A DNA stretch of 64,000 nt from Karstenula rhodostoma CBS 690.94. Its lineage: Eukaryota; Ascomycota; Dothideomycetes; Pleosporales; Didymosphaeriaceae. The DNA is taken from contig MU001495.1 in assembly GCA_010093485.1 (NCBI GenBank), positions 2,493,711 through 2,557,710 on the forward strand, given 5' to 3'. The notes beneath the pieces were generated by a model, which worked only from the letters and a program-made list of their open reading frames with translations, was not told where the DNA came from and searched no databases. Both the position numbers and the translations under genes were made by a program. Of the stretch, positions 1-10,883 are shown in pieces. Numbering within the stretch: the first letter of the stretch is position 1; each line of letters starts with the position of its first letter.

Positions 1-700
1 GGCCGAAGTCCAAGTGAAGCGGCTGTCGCGTTTAGAGACGAGGCCTATGGGACCGGTGTAGCAGGTCGCCCTGGCCAGGTAAGTCTAGAATATGCGCCAT
101 CCAGACGAAGCGAGCTGTTGGGCAACACGTCATCTGATCAGCATTTCGCGGGGACGTGAGATATGCTGGAGTCGCCCGCCCGTGATAAGGGGGAACACGT
201 TAGCCCTTGCGTACAGCGCCTTTGCAAGTACCGTGGCTGACATGGCACCTCGATGGGTAGCGTTGACCGAGACATCTGCATGATTGAACGACCCTGATAC
301 AATCGATACGACGGCCATGTCCTAGCGGGACTGCCTTGCCGTTGCAATGCGATCAGTACTGCTGCCGTTGAGGTTGAGGCGGGGTCAACATGACACTCTG
401 TTCGAACCGAGTTGGGCAGCTCGAGCTATTCCTTTCTCGGTAAGGCACGTGACCCCTCCCTTAAGGTAGCGTCTCAGTATAGATTCCCTATCTACTATAG
501 GGTTGAAACGGTCGCAACAATGACTTTCACGGCGACTAAAGACCATTCGCATTTTGGGGCATTTCTAGAAGTATGGAAGGCAACACTTCATGTGATTGAC
601 GCCGTCAACAGACCTAGGTAGACATCTACGAGAGCTAGCAATGGCTGTTTGGATATTCAGTATATACTTCTGTACGTCTGGTCTGAAACTGTGCGAGGAT
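1..700. other. No gene recognised; left flank of repeat array 1
   Basis: No open frame here has family resemblance or a plausible start context. A TATA-like ATTATATAG near 730 and TATATAC near 660 may be decayed members of the neighbouring array, but the other unit motifs are absent. Confidence 0.4.
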
Positions 701-3700
701 CAATGGATGTCTTGAAACCACAGTTCAAAATTATATAGCGCCTGCGCGGTGGGAGATGGCGACCCAAAATGTGGATATGGGTTGTGAGTTTGTGGTAATG
801 CCCCCCGCTAATAACAACCAAGGATTGGTGATGGTTCGATGAGCTCAGACGCAGGCGGGGTATATAAGCTCGTCTTTGCACGAACGTAATCCCCACACTT
901 TTTCAGCCCCGGGTTGTCTAAAAGGTGACGAGTCCTATACGATGTCTCTATCGTTCACATGTCATGTGTGTCTCGCGCGGGTCTAGACCCTAGCTTCTAT
1001 TTCCGAGAACACGCCTCGGAAACACCGCGCTCGGAATGTGATGATGAATCTTACCACCCATAACTGATGATTCCCTCTACCATCAAGATATAAGTTCAGA
1101 CGGAGGTTTGGTATATAAACCAGCCTTGCAGCAGACAGAATCTTCACATAAATTTGACCTTCGGCTTGACTAAAACTTGCACTGGACCATCAGATGTTCA
1201 AAAAGCCGATTCCCATTTCCCATGTTTTTCTGCGCGGCCGGAGCCTCTCCAACGGCGATTCGAGTCAGGCCCCACTGTGTCTGGCACGAGTATTCAGAGA
1301 TGCTCATCATTTGCACTCAATGGCGAAATAGAAGAGCGTTTTCAAGTCCGGGCGGCGGTGGAATATATAAGTAGACTTGCCAGAAACCTCTCCCCTACAC
1401 ACCCACACGGCCTTTGTGGCAAACTTAAAACGATCTCGCAACCTTTCCATTTTGGAAGCATGGAAATGCATCGTTTAGCCTTTCCGTCGTGGTCGGAGCC
1501 GTGGACACCAGCAAATAACTTGCCTAGGTCCACCGAGTTTTATGTCGAATATGTGATGATAACCATCACCAGCACCTAATTGCGAAACTGAACCATTTTC
1601 TAAGTTCAGATGCTGGCAGGGGATGTAAAGCTTTTTCCGGGGGAAATTATCTGCACACCTCACACAGCCTATGGGTAGACTAAAACCGAGCGTTATCTCT
1701 GCTTATGTTTAAAATGCAGTTGCTGAAACTCCATGCTTGCCTGCCGCGCTCAGAAATCTGTTCTTCATTATGATGGGTACTTCGCGCTCGCAGTGTTCGA
1801 TGTGATGATGCGTAACAACTTTTCTCGACGCCTGATCATCGCTTGAGCTCGAAACCACTACATCAACTACACCAACTCAGGAGATAGTGCGAGTTCAGAT
1901 GACGGCGAGGTATATCACCTCGCTTTCTAGGGGCTTTTTATCTTCACACATTCATTCTCTTTGTCGGGCACTAAAATCGAGCTTCGCCACAGGCATGTCT
2001 AAGAAACGCCACATCCGCGTTCTCATATTTCGCGCTTTGGCGTTCGTGGGAGAGTACCTAGTTGATGATGAGGTGTTCATTGGATGTGATGATGTCCACC
2101 ATCTTTCATGAACGCTGCCTAATTCCTCGCTGGACAAAGACAATGTATCACTGCGCGAAATACAAACCTGCAAGATCAGATGGCGGCGGAGTATATAACC
2201 CCACTGTCCGGGCCATAGTTCTATCTCCCCACATCTAATCTCTGCGGTGGACTAAAATTCTCCGCAACCACTTGACATGTTTAAAAAGTGCAGAAGATAA
2301 CACCTAATGCTTGGTCGCGCTTTTGTGCCGGCTGAAGCGCACTTGGTACACCACACTATAATAGTCCTAGTGTTGAATAAATGTTATGGTGCCCACCATC
2401 ATCCATGAGCATTGCCAGATCCCTCGGAGAATCCAAATATATATGGACATTGAAGCGCGCGTCTAGATCATATCGCGGGGTCAGATGGCTGTGGGGTATA
2501 TAGTCCCGCTTCCTGAGGATACAACCTGCACACTTACCGAGTCTTGAGTGAATCAAAGCGGAGGAAGATTTCACTCATGTCGAAAAGGGATCGGGCGAAC
2601 AGTTTATGCTTTGCGGAGGGTGTTCTCCACTACTGAGCCATTAGAAAAGTATTTTGAGTACTATTGTGCGCGCGAAAGATGATGCTCAGCGCCTGCAATG
2701 AGCAGAGCGAGTTGGCTGGGTACAAAACGTAGAGCTCTGATGGCGGCCGGGTATAAAACCTCGCCGACGAGGGCATTCTTTCCACACGCACAGCCTCTAG
2801 CGAGGACCAAAAAGAATTTGCACGATGATTACATGTTTTAAAAAGACTTTGGAACCGCCACATGCTTTGTGGAGGGGTTGGGCTCGCCCCCCGTGCCGTT
2901 GAGTTGTTACAGGATATGATGATGCACGGCATCCCCGACAATGATGAGTGAGCCTTGGCTGGGCGGTTTATAGGCCCGCAGAGCACTCAAGCACTTGTGA
3001 ATAGCGAAGCGTCCATATAACAAGCAAGTATAAACTCTAGCCGATGGAAATAGTTCTGTCACTCACGATTCTTTCCTCTGTGGGAGACTAAAAATGTACA
3101 GCGAAAGAAGAATGTCTACAACGAAGGGTACAGATACACCATGCTTCGTGGGAGAGCGGCTTCTCTTCGTATGCATACTGTTTCATGTGTGCCCGGTACA
3201 ACGTTGGCAGAATTATCAGCCAACGATGATGGTGTGCGACAGCCCCAAGTGATAGTGAGTATTGTTCGAGTGGGCGTTGTAATATGCGGGATAACCAGCA
3301 AGCCACTGGGAGAAGTAATCTCAGATGGAGCGAGGGTATAAAAACCTCGGCGACGGGACGTTTCTAACACTCTATCTCTACACAACTTCTCTTCTGGGGA
3401 AGACTGAAAGCAATTGGTAGAAAAATTGATGTCTAAAAGCAACACGGCAAAAATGCATGCTTCGTGGATCGGCATGGCTCCTGTACCGTCAACTAAGCAC
3501 TCAGTGTCTCGACTCGTGCTCGTCCTGGATAGATATGGTAATGCTCAACATCTGCGACATTGAGTGGGAGCTGCCTCAACGGCCTCGCGAAAAGACAGAG
3601 TCACTTGGTGAAGGTATAGCAGAGAGTTTACTGGCGGTGGGGTATAAAAGCAACCTCACCAGAGACATATCTTTCCCTCGCACGTCACGCAACGTCTCTT

Positions 3701-5600
3701 CTATATGCGACGAAAAGATGATACGATCTAAGATGATGTGTAAAAGCAAGTTGCAAGAGCTGTTATGCTTCGTGGGCGGCATTGTCTCGCTGCCGTGCGG
3801 CGACATGTGTGCTTGACATATGGAGTTAGTACTGGTATCTCATGCTGCGTGACTGCGATGATGCTCGCCAATACCGACGGAAACTCACTCGTTCTGACCC
3901 AACGAGTGTTCTGTAGATTGGCAAGAGTTCAGATGGCGGGAAGGTATAAAATCTAGGCTGATAGTGACGTTGCTATCACACAGTCATTCTAAGAGACCAA
4001 ACATGGTTGGAAAAACTCATGTTTGAAAAGAAGAAATAGTCGACTCATGCTTTGTGGAGGGGTTTTTCTCGGGACGTCGCTATTCCACGCCCATTCATCT
4101 CCTAAGGAGACTAAAATATGGTTTGGAAAACTCATGTCTGAAAAGCAAGAAGCGGCGAACTATGTTTCGTGGAGGGGTTTTACTCGCTACCATCGTTTTC
4201 CACGTGTACTTTACATGTTTCTTTTTTTCGCTGGCGTTGATGCTGATACTCGTGCTGACGGGTGTGATGATGCGCGGCAACTACAATAGATTGCGTACTG
4301 ACAAAACAGGGCGGAAAGATCGGATGATGGAAATGTATAAAACTAACATTATTAGACATACTTCTATCACACGCATCTCTCCTCTACGGGATACTAAAAA
4401 CTACAAACGCAATGTCTTATGTCTAAAGAAAATGGAAGCTTGGTACATGCTCCGTGGGAAGTGCCCTCGCTCTTATGCCATCGACAAGTAGTCTACACGT
4501 TTTACTACTATTGGACAGCCCATGCTGGCAGAAGTGATGATGCGCAGAGTCTTCAATGGGCTTCACATTCCGACCAAGCAGTCGTAGCGTAAGTTTGAGG
4601 TGTAAAGCCTGACCCTTCAGATGACCTTGAGCTATAAAACCAACCCGCCAGACACGCTTAGCACATACGCGCATCTATCCTTCGCGGGTACTAAAGATAA
4701 CATGCGTCCAGAACATGTTTAAAACTTTGAACCGTCACCTTCATGCTTCGTGGCTCCTGTATAAAACAGGAAACATCATGGAAAATGTTTATCGAGTCTG
4801 GCGACTGAGAAGCCAGCGTATACTATAACCCCAGTGGATACCACATCCCACTTGATGGTGCCGGCCAACTCCCCCGCAGTGTGATAATTTAGAAGGAAAA
4901 GCAGGTTCAGACGGTGAAAAGTATATAACCATCCATACCCAACGGACTCGTTTCTATCGCTCACACCTCACGGGCTTCGGGGAAGACTAAAAGCCGCCGA
5001 TAAACCCAAGTATGTCTATAAACGGACTGCTATCGATATGCATGTCTGAAAACAGAAGACTGGCAATCTCATGCGTGGCGAGTCGTCTCGCTCGTACTGG
5101 TGACGTATCGGACTGTGCTTGACATGGCGCTGTGATGATATCCGGCATCTGCGATGGATGGCGAGGACCTGCCTCACTTGGCGAGCGGGCGCGGATGGTG
5201 GGGGGGTATATAAGCAGACTCTGCGTGCTCGTTTCTCTCCTACACTACTTCTGCCTTCTCGGGGGCTAAAAGAGACAGAAACATGCAAGATGTCTAAAAA
5301 ATGACTGGAGCAGAGGTCATGACTCGTGGAGAGTGGCTCCGCTCCCGTACTAGTAATGTGTCGGATTGTGTGTTGGTAGACGTGATGGTGTGCGGCATCT
5401 TTGATAGATATTGCAGAGTGGGTACTGAACTGGCGTGGTGTTGATACAGGCTTTCACGATGGCGATGAGGAGGAAGGGAGGTTCAGATGGTGGAGATGTA
5501 TATAAGTGAGGTAGTGGACGTGACTTTGTAACTTATGGAACTCCTGGGGGGAGGGGGGGGACTAAAAATGAATTCGATGACCAGAATGTTTCAAACCGGA
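700..5600 (+). repeat. Array 1: about 17 diverged promoter-like repeat units
   Basis: Diverged tandem repeat with TATA-type elements at about 861, 1112, 1364, 1624 (degenerate), 1911, 2192, 2497, 2752, 3029, 3337, 3642, 3944, 4336, 4633, 4922, 5207 and 5499, that is every 250-310 bp apart from one 392-bp step. Each TATA is usually preceded by TTCAGATGGCGG-like sequence and followed by CACAC-rich sequence about 30 bp on. An ACTAAAA-type motif comes 55-65 bp after the TATA, often as CTCTNNGNGGGANACTAAAA. Next come ATGTCTAAAA, then CATGCTTCGTGGAGGGG, then GTGATGATGCRCGGCATC 70-120 bp before the next TATA. No frame is conserved between units, so I see no protein. Motif order and spacing are directly visible; a role as promoters or ncRNA genes is inference. 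Confidence 0.8.
4020..4200 (+). repeat. Partial unit duplication inside array 1
   Basis: The segment with TTGGAAAAACTCATGT, GAAAAG and ATGCTTTGTGGAGGGG at about 4005-4065 recurs at about 4120-4175 as TTTGGAAAACTCATGT, GAAAAG and ATGTTTCGTGGAGGGG. The second copy has its own ACTAAAA but no TATA box. This accounts for the one long TATA-to-TATA step (3944 to 4336). Confidence 0.6.
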
Positions 5601-5832
5601 CCAGCACCCGTTGATGTTTGGTGGAGTGAGGAGCTTTGTCCTGCTTAGCACGTGTCGCTGCGAAGCGAAGGGATCGGTGAGGCGATGATGATGATGCTCA
5701 GCAACAGCCTTGCAAAATCTCGTGTGGTAGTGTTATACAAGTGACCCATTGCACTGCCTGCCATGGCTCTCGTTACTGGCTGTACTTCTATCCTACACAC
5801 CCTGCAATGCCCGCGCGACAAACCCAAGCCCC

Positions 5833-6921
5833 TCAGACCTGGAAAGCTACCCCGTCTCTCTTGACCATGGCCTTGCCGCCGCCGGCAAACCCAGTGCCTT
5901 CGCTCCGTATCTCGACGAGTCCGGGTTCCAGTCCTCTCTCCTTTTCTTTTTTGCTCTTTTTCCCTTCCTTCTCTTTCGATTTCGTCTCTGGCGCATTGGT
6001 CAAGTCTGCATCGCAGACATAGCAGTGCACGGTTTCTGGCTCCGGCCCGTCATCATGCGCGTCCCGGTGATGCCTGTGCTCCGGGCGGAGGAACTTGTCT
6101 ACGCAAGGCTTGCACAACACATGACCGCATGGTATCGCGATCACAGCTTTCGACGCATTGGACAGCGCCTTGCGACAACTCGGACACGTGAACGTGGACT
6201 TCCCCGTCTCTGGCGATTTTTCCATGTTGAAGTTGGCTGGGACGAGTGTTTTGAGCGATAGCGCATGGGGATGCTCCGGATCACCAGACGGACACGTGGG
6301 ATTCTGCTTCGCCTTCTCTTTGCTTCTGTAGTTCTGATCTGGCGTCTCCCCCGGCACCCAGAAGCTTGGGAGATGCCCCTTCGCCGCCTTTTTCTCCTCA
6401 TCGAGCGCCAACTTCGCGCGACTGCGCTCTTCGAGGGCGATGCGCTTCAGCTCTTCCTCGTCAATCTCGAACTTCCTCTTCTTCCCCCTCGCCTTCCCTA
6501 CAGCACTCTCGTCCTCCTTCTCCACGACAATCTTCCCGCCTTCCCTTCCCACGACGCGCAATTCAGCGCCATGCTTAACTCGCAATCCCATTTGCACAGC
6601 CTCAAAATCCGCGACTGCCCGCAGCCGAGCCTCCTCGTCTTCACGAGTTTGCTGGTCCTCCTCTTCCTCCCGTCGTCGCTCCGCTGCCTTTTCCAATCTC
6701 TTAATTTCCTTCCGCTGCGCAAGGAGATTCGTCATTGCGCACTCGCGGCAGAAGAGGTCACCTGACGGGCAGCAGACGGGGTCGACTGCGGGGAGGAGAC
6801 AGAGCTGGCAGCTGCCGAAGGGGAGGAAGGAGTCGCGGGACAGGCGGGCGGCTTGGGAGCCCCATGTTGCTTTCATGTTGTTCCGCTCATGGGAGGTGAA
6901 GATTGTTTTGGGCGGCGGCAT
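5833..6921 (-). CDS. NOSIP-type zinc-finger protein
   Basis: Single-exon gene of 362 aa. The N-terminus has the fungal NOSIP pattern: WGSQAARLSRDSFLPFGSC, then a first zinc-binding module with CQLC at about residues 38-41 and CRECA near 58-62. It continues into a charged coiled coil of Lys, Arg and Glu (about 70-195). A second RING/U-box-like module follows at about 245-310, with CPSC, CGHVLCKPC and CYVC. Family members are nuclear proteins with an atypical U-box, linked to ubiquitin ligation and the spliceosome. I start at the ATG in CATCATGCC at 6921 because the conserved region begins soon after; an in-frame ATG at 6975 would add 18 residues. It is divergent with the tafazzin gene. Confidence 0.85.
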   Translation of the reverse strand: MPPPKTIFTSHERNNMKATWGSQAARLSRDSFLPFGSCQLCLLPAVDPVCCPSGDLFCRECAMTNLLAQRKEIKRLEKAAERRREEEEDQQTREDEEARLRAVADFEAVQMGLRVKHGAELRVVGREGGKIVVEKEDESAVGKARGKKRKFEIDEEELKRIALEERSRAKLALDEEKKAAKGHLPSFWVPGETPDQNYRSKEKAKQNPTCPSGDPEHPHALSLKTLVPANFNMEKSPETGKSTFTCPSCRKALSNASKAVIAIPCGHVLCKPCVDKFLRPEHRHHRDAHDDGPEPETVHCYVCDADLTNAPETKSKEKEGKKSKKEKERGLEPGLVEIRSEGTGFAGGGKAMVKRDGVAFQV

Positions 6922-7274
6922 GATGGCGTGGTAGATGGAGATTGAATTCGAAGTGCGTGTGAAGTAAGGCTGCACGTGTTTGTGTAGCCAAGACCGGGAT
7001 ATGGAAGTAGCGACAGGCTGTTTGGTGGGAGGTGCGACTGATTGCTTCGACTCAAATCGTCAAGTGATGGTGTGAATTGTTCGCTGCCGTCTGGGGTACG
7101 GCGCGTCACGAAAAGATGTCGGGGCCTCGGAAAGAACGCGATCGCCACACGTGGCTCAGGGCGCGAGGACGTCCGACGTTGGCGCTAGTCCAGGCCCAGC
7201 CCAGCCAGTTCCGAAAAAACATTGCCATGTTCCGTTGATGGCGTTTTGCGCATTCTCACCTCAACCCACCTGCG
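6922..7274. promoter_or_regulatory. Shared divergent promoter region, NOSIP-like / tafazzin
   Basis: The 353 bp between two divergently oriented start codons must hold both core promoters. No convincing TATA box is visible, as is common for housekeeping genes. Co-regulation is not shown by sequence. Confidence 0.4.
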
Positions 7275-8552
7275 ATGCGACCCGACCCAGAAGAGCAGCC
7301 CGCTGCTCCGAGCGCGCCATGGAGGGCCGGCTCATCCTTCGTCATGGGCGCCGTGGGCCTGCTCTGCCGCGGATTCCTCATGATGAGCAAGACCGAGACG
7401 CATGGGCTGGAGAAGTTCGTGAAGCTGATGGAAGAGCGCGAGGATGTCGAGGGCAGGGAAAGAGGACTGATTACGGGTATGCGACCCCCCAGAGCCTACG
7501 TAGAACCCAATTGACACGCGTAGTATCGAACCACGTCTCTGTGTACGCATGTTTCGCCGCGAAGTTTGGACGGAATTGAAACTCATACGTCATTTGCATA
7601 GGCTCGACGATCCGATGATATGGGGCATCATGCCGTTGTCTTACATGTTCAGCCCTGACAACCTGCGATGGGGCTTGGGCAGCTACGACCTGTGCTTCAC
7701 AAACAAGTAAGTTTCCCTTCGCTCATGTTCACGGCATGCTGACGACGTAGGGGCCTCTCGACCTTCTTCACCCTCGGCCAAGTCCTTCCTACGCATCGCA
7801 CCGCGCATTCGGACTTTGGCGGCCTCTTCCAGCCCACCATAACGCAAGCGATACGCCTGCTTTGCCGCGGGCCATTCCTCAACGCGAGCGACCACTTCGC
7901 GAAACCTTCCAAGTCGCTGCGCAGCCCGGACGTCTCTGACCCCTTCAGCGGCGGCCACCTTACGTTCTCGACCAACGGCACCGACACGTTCCCTTCGCCG
8001 TCTGCATACCTCACGCGCCGCCATGCTTGGGTTCACGTTTTCCCGGAAGGCATGATACACCAGCACCCAGACAAGACAATGCGCTACTTCAAGTGGGGCG
8101 TGTCGCGACTGATACTGGAGAGTGATCCTATGCCGGACGTTGTGCCGATGTGGATTGACGGCCCGCAGGAGGCGATGAGCGAAGAGCGCACATTCCCGCG
8201 CTTCCTGCCGCGACTGGGCAAGAACATCAGCATCACCTTTGGCGACGCCTTGGACGGCGAGAAGGTGTTTGGAGACTTGCGCGCGCGCTGGAAACAGCTA
8301 CACGCGCAAGAAGCGGCGAGGAGTGGCAAGCTGGAGGTCGGGATCCTCAACGACGCGCTCAAGTACTCGGACGAGGTGGTTGCGCTCCGAGAAGAGTGCA
8401 CCGCAAGAGTGCGCAATGCCGTGCTGGACGTGCGGCGATCGCGCGGCCTTGTTGACGAGGATCCGAAGGCTGGATTCGCAGAGACGTGGCTAAGAGAGGG
8501 ACCGGGGCGGGAGGGCAGGAAAAAGGACGACAGCATCGTAAAGGATACCTGA
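7275..8552 (+). CDS. TAZ1: Tafazzin-like phospholipid transacylase
   Basis: Four exons by my reading: 7275-7476, 7524-7542, 7602-7706 and 7751-8552, giving 375 aa. The tiny 19-nt second exon restores the acyltransferase motif I, VSNHVSVLDDP (HX4D), and all junctions have GT..AG ends and keep frame. Downstream are the glycerolipid-acyltransferase blocks GGLFQPTITQAIRLL and FPEGMIHQ. Tafazzin remodels cardiolipin acyl chains at the mitochondrial inner/outer membrane interface. An N-terminal hydrophobic stretch (FVMGAVGLLCRGFLMM) fits membrane association. The region around residues 165-205, rich in Ser, Asp and Phe, is a fungal-type insertion before the FPEG motif. Confidence 0.9.
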
Positions 8553-9283
8553 GGCAGTCAGGCTGTACAATATGTATTGAGTATTTGCGGCGATTTATTT
8601 CTAGCGACCGAGAGCACTATACCCCTCGAGGACCTCTCGCAGGCAGCGCAGCCTGATGGCGACCCGGGCGGACATTCCGACGCTCCTCTGCATCGTGTCT
8701 TCAACGACGTCGCCGCCGGCGGGTTGCGACGGACGAACAATGAAAGAGACATCCTTGGGCGCAGGCTGTCAGATTAGATCAAGTAATTCACCGTCAGCGA
8801 CGTCTGCCCAACCTCCAGCGCGGGCGCCACTCGTAACAGAACCACGGCACAGCCTGACGGCGGCGGGCTTCGTCATCGAATAGCGACGCGTGCGGGAGGA
8901 CGGGCAGGGCGCGACACCGGTTCAGAGGTGGGCGCGCGCGTCTCGGAGTGCTCTTATCATCACCCAGCCTGCGACGCTCCGCGTGCCGCCGTCGCAGCCG
9001 TCGACCAAAGTTGAGGCGACGGCGAGGGCGACGGGCGGGCGGGCGCGGTGGAGTGAAGCAGCAGCAGCAGCAGGCAGCCGCATTGCGTTGTTCAGCGAAG
9101 GGGCAGCTGGCGGCTTGGCACGACGGCTAGCAAGAAATTTAAGAGAGCGCGCGCCCGCAACGCAGCGGCGCTACTGCGACCCACCCGCTGTTCGCATCCA
9201 CTCAAGTGCTGCCTCGCCAGTCCCGCCAATCAACGCCCCGCACCCCTGCGTCCATATCGCAAAACGCCTTAAGAACCGCGAAC
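8553..9283. other. Intergenic region, GC-rich, no gene recognised
   Basis: Holds the 3' end of the tafazzin transcript and the upstream region of the NC2-alpha gene, with a short CAG-rich run near 9059-9075. Long open frames on both strands are low-complexity Arg/Ala/Pro translations with no family resemblance. An in-frame ATG at 9206 could extend the next gene by 26 residues. Confidence 0.4.
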
Positions 9284-10101
9284 ATGTCGTGGGCGCCCGA
9301 ATCGCCAGACCTCTCCACAAGCCACTTCTCAAACGACGACGAGCCCGTCCACCCGCAGCACCAGGGCTACCGCGGCTCCATCTCGCACTCGCTGCCCTAC
9401 TCGCCGCCCGCCTCCAGCCCGACCCTCCAGCCCCAGGCCCTGCCTTTGTCTGACGCGCTTCCCATGCCGCGGGGCGTGCGCAAGGAAGAGAGCATGCACG
9501 ATGCAGACTACGTGCCTGACCAGGACGCGCCCGTGATCCAGATGCACACGCCGCGAGGCAAGGGTGTAAAGAGCGAGGACAATGGCGCCCCCGCCACGCC
9601 CCCGGACGTCAACATCACCGTGCACTTCCCCGTCGCCCGGATCAAGCGCATCATGCAGGCCGACGACGACGTCGGCAAGGTCGCCCAGGTCACGCCTGTT
9701 GTTGTTTGTGAGTGCTCCTTGCTTGCTCTGCACCTTCGAAAAACGCCCCGTAGACCCCGCGCCGCCGTCTTTCTTTCTTTCTTTCTTTCGTTCTTGCATG
9801 CTTTGCATTGCGCCCAAACTAACCCCCCGCAGCAAAAGCACTCGAGCTCTTCATGGTCTCCCTCGTCACAAAGTCCGCCGCCGAAGCCAAGGCGCGCAAT
9901 TCCAAGCGCGTCGGCGCCGTCCACCTCAAGCAAGCCATCGCAAACGACCCGCAGTTCGACTTCCTCAGCGACATTGTGGCCAAGGTGGCCGATGCGCCCG
10001 CAGCCGCAGAGAAGAGCGAGGACGCCATGGACGTAGACGGCGGCAAGAAAAAAAAGACGTCGAGCAGGCGCAAGAAGAAGAGTGACGATGACGACTTTTG
10101 A
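9284..10101 (+). CDS. BUR6: NC2 alpha (DRAP1/Bur6) histone-fold corepressor
   Basis: Two exons, 9284-9707 and 9833-10101, giving 230 aa; the intron runs from GTGAGT to CCGCAG. The histone fold spans about residues 113-197: [20 protein letters not shown], the splice junction after PVVV, then [26 protein letters not shown] and FDFLSDIV. This matches NC2 alpha. NC2 alpha pairs with NC2 beta on TBP-bound DNA and blocks TFIIA/TFIIB recruitment in the nucleus. The N-terminal ~110 residues are a Pro/Ser-rich extension of the kind found in filamentous fungi, and the tail is a Lys-rich then Asp-rich stretch, probably a nuclear localisation signal. Bur6 is the best name; a CHRAC/Dpb-type subunit is less likely because of the IMQxDDxVGKVAxxxPVV block. 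Confidence 0.9.
9768..9789 (+). repeat. CTTT microsatellite in intron
   Basis: About five tandem CTTT copies within the NC2-alpha intron, forming part of its pyrimidine tract. The locus is a likely length polymorphism. Confidence 0.85.
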
Positions 10102-10790
10102 GCCCGGGAAATGACATGAGATCAAGACTTACGATGAATACATGTTGCACGAAGGATCATGCGGCTTCCTCTTCGCGGGTAAAGCCAGTCGGCAGGAGGA
10201 CTGAATGCTTGCGCAGGCCCGGCGAGCTGAGAAGACTTCTGCTGACGAAGGCCGGCGCAACGACTCGGCCTCACATCACCCCTCTGCATCCACGTTCCGC
10301 TCCTTGCGCACTACGTGTACGGATCATTCGAGCGGGCCCGGCGTTGAGCAGGTGTGCACTGTACACTAACTTTATGAATTATTTCTAACTGCTTGAAGGT
10401 TCGGTTCAATGCGGCGATACCAATCAATTTGAGTTACTTTTCACACATGATGCTCCTCCGTGATGGTTGATGCCAATTTTTTTTTACTACGCAACGATTC
10501 GGAGCAGGTACTGACATAGACCATTGGCGGTATTCATTCGTATCTTGCGCCGAAATCCGATGCCCCATACCGCGGCGATACTGCTTTTTCGAAAGTCTGA
10601 TATGGATCGATGGGTAAATTGCTAGGTTCCGGGTCTGCGGCGCGTTCAACGTCTACGACGCAATTTATCCGTGATCTAGTAGATCCCCGCATGTCGCGCC
10701 CGTCAGGAACCGTCCTGCGATTGGCTCCTCCCGCATCGAAGACCATTACTTCGTTAACCCTGTCGATACTCCGCTACCTCGCCATGACTT
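10102..10790. other. Intergenic region, no gene recognised
   Basis: No supported coding frame. It contains an isolated ACATGATGCTCC / TGATGGTTGATG pair near 10446-10470 that resembles the GATGATG element of the arrays, and a 10-base T run near 10480. Confidence 0.4.
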
Positions 10791-10799
10791 CTCCCGTAG

Positions 10800-10883
10800 C
10801 GCCGGGAGGTATAAAACCTCGTGCTCCCAGCATGTGTGGGTTCCCTCTTTGCGGGCACTCAAGCGGTAGTGAGTTTGGTCAAG
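10800..10883 (+). promoter_or_regulatory. Core promoter of the SGNH hydrolase, array-unit type
   Basis: GGGAGGTATAAAACCTCG with its TATA at 10810, then CTCTTTGCGGGCACTCAA at about 10844-10861, then the start codon in AAGATGCATGCTCTTCGG at 10884. The downstream element closely matches CTCTTTGTCGGGCACTAAAA of array 1 (near 1957-1976). The start region resembles the CATGCTTCGTGG module of array 1. This is the clearest link between the arrays and a real gene. Confidence 0.6.

Noticed and set aside
1887..2111. Short frames starting at ATGTCTAAA motifs as a peptide family
   Set aside because: Frames following the motif have unrelated sequences and lengths from a few codons to about 70, with no shared residues beyond MSK/MFK.
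1030..5400. GTGATGATG in array 1 as box C of C/D snoRNAs
   Set aside because: RTGATGA fits box C, but no CTGA box D with flanking complementary stem lies at a suitable distance, and the motif precedes the TATA box when it should lie inside the predicted transcript.
8890..9453. 187-codon plus-strand frame upstream of NC2 alpha
   Set aside because: Low-complexity Arg/Ala/Pro translation overlapping the NC2-alpha start in another frame; no domain.
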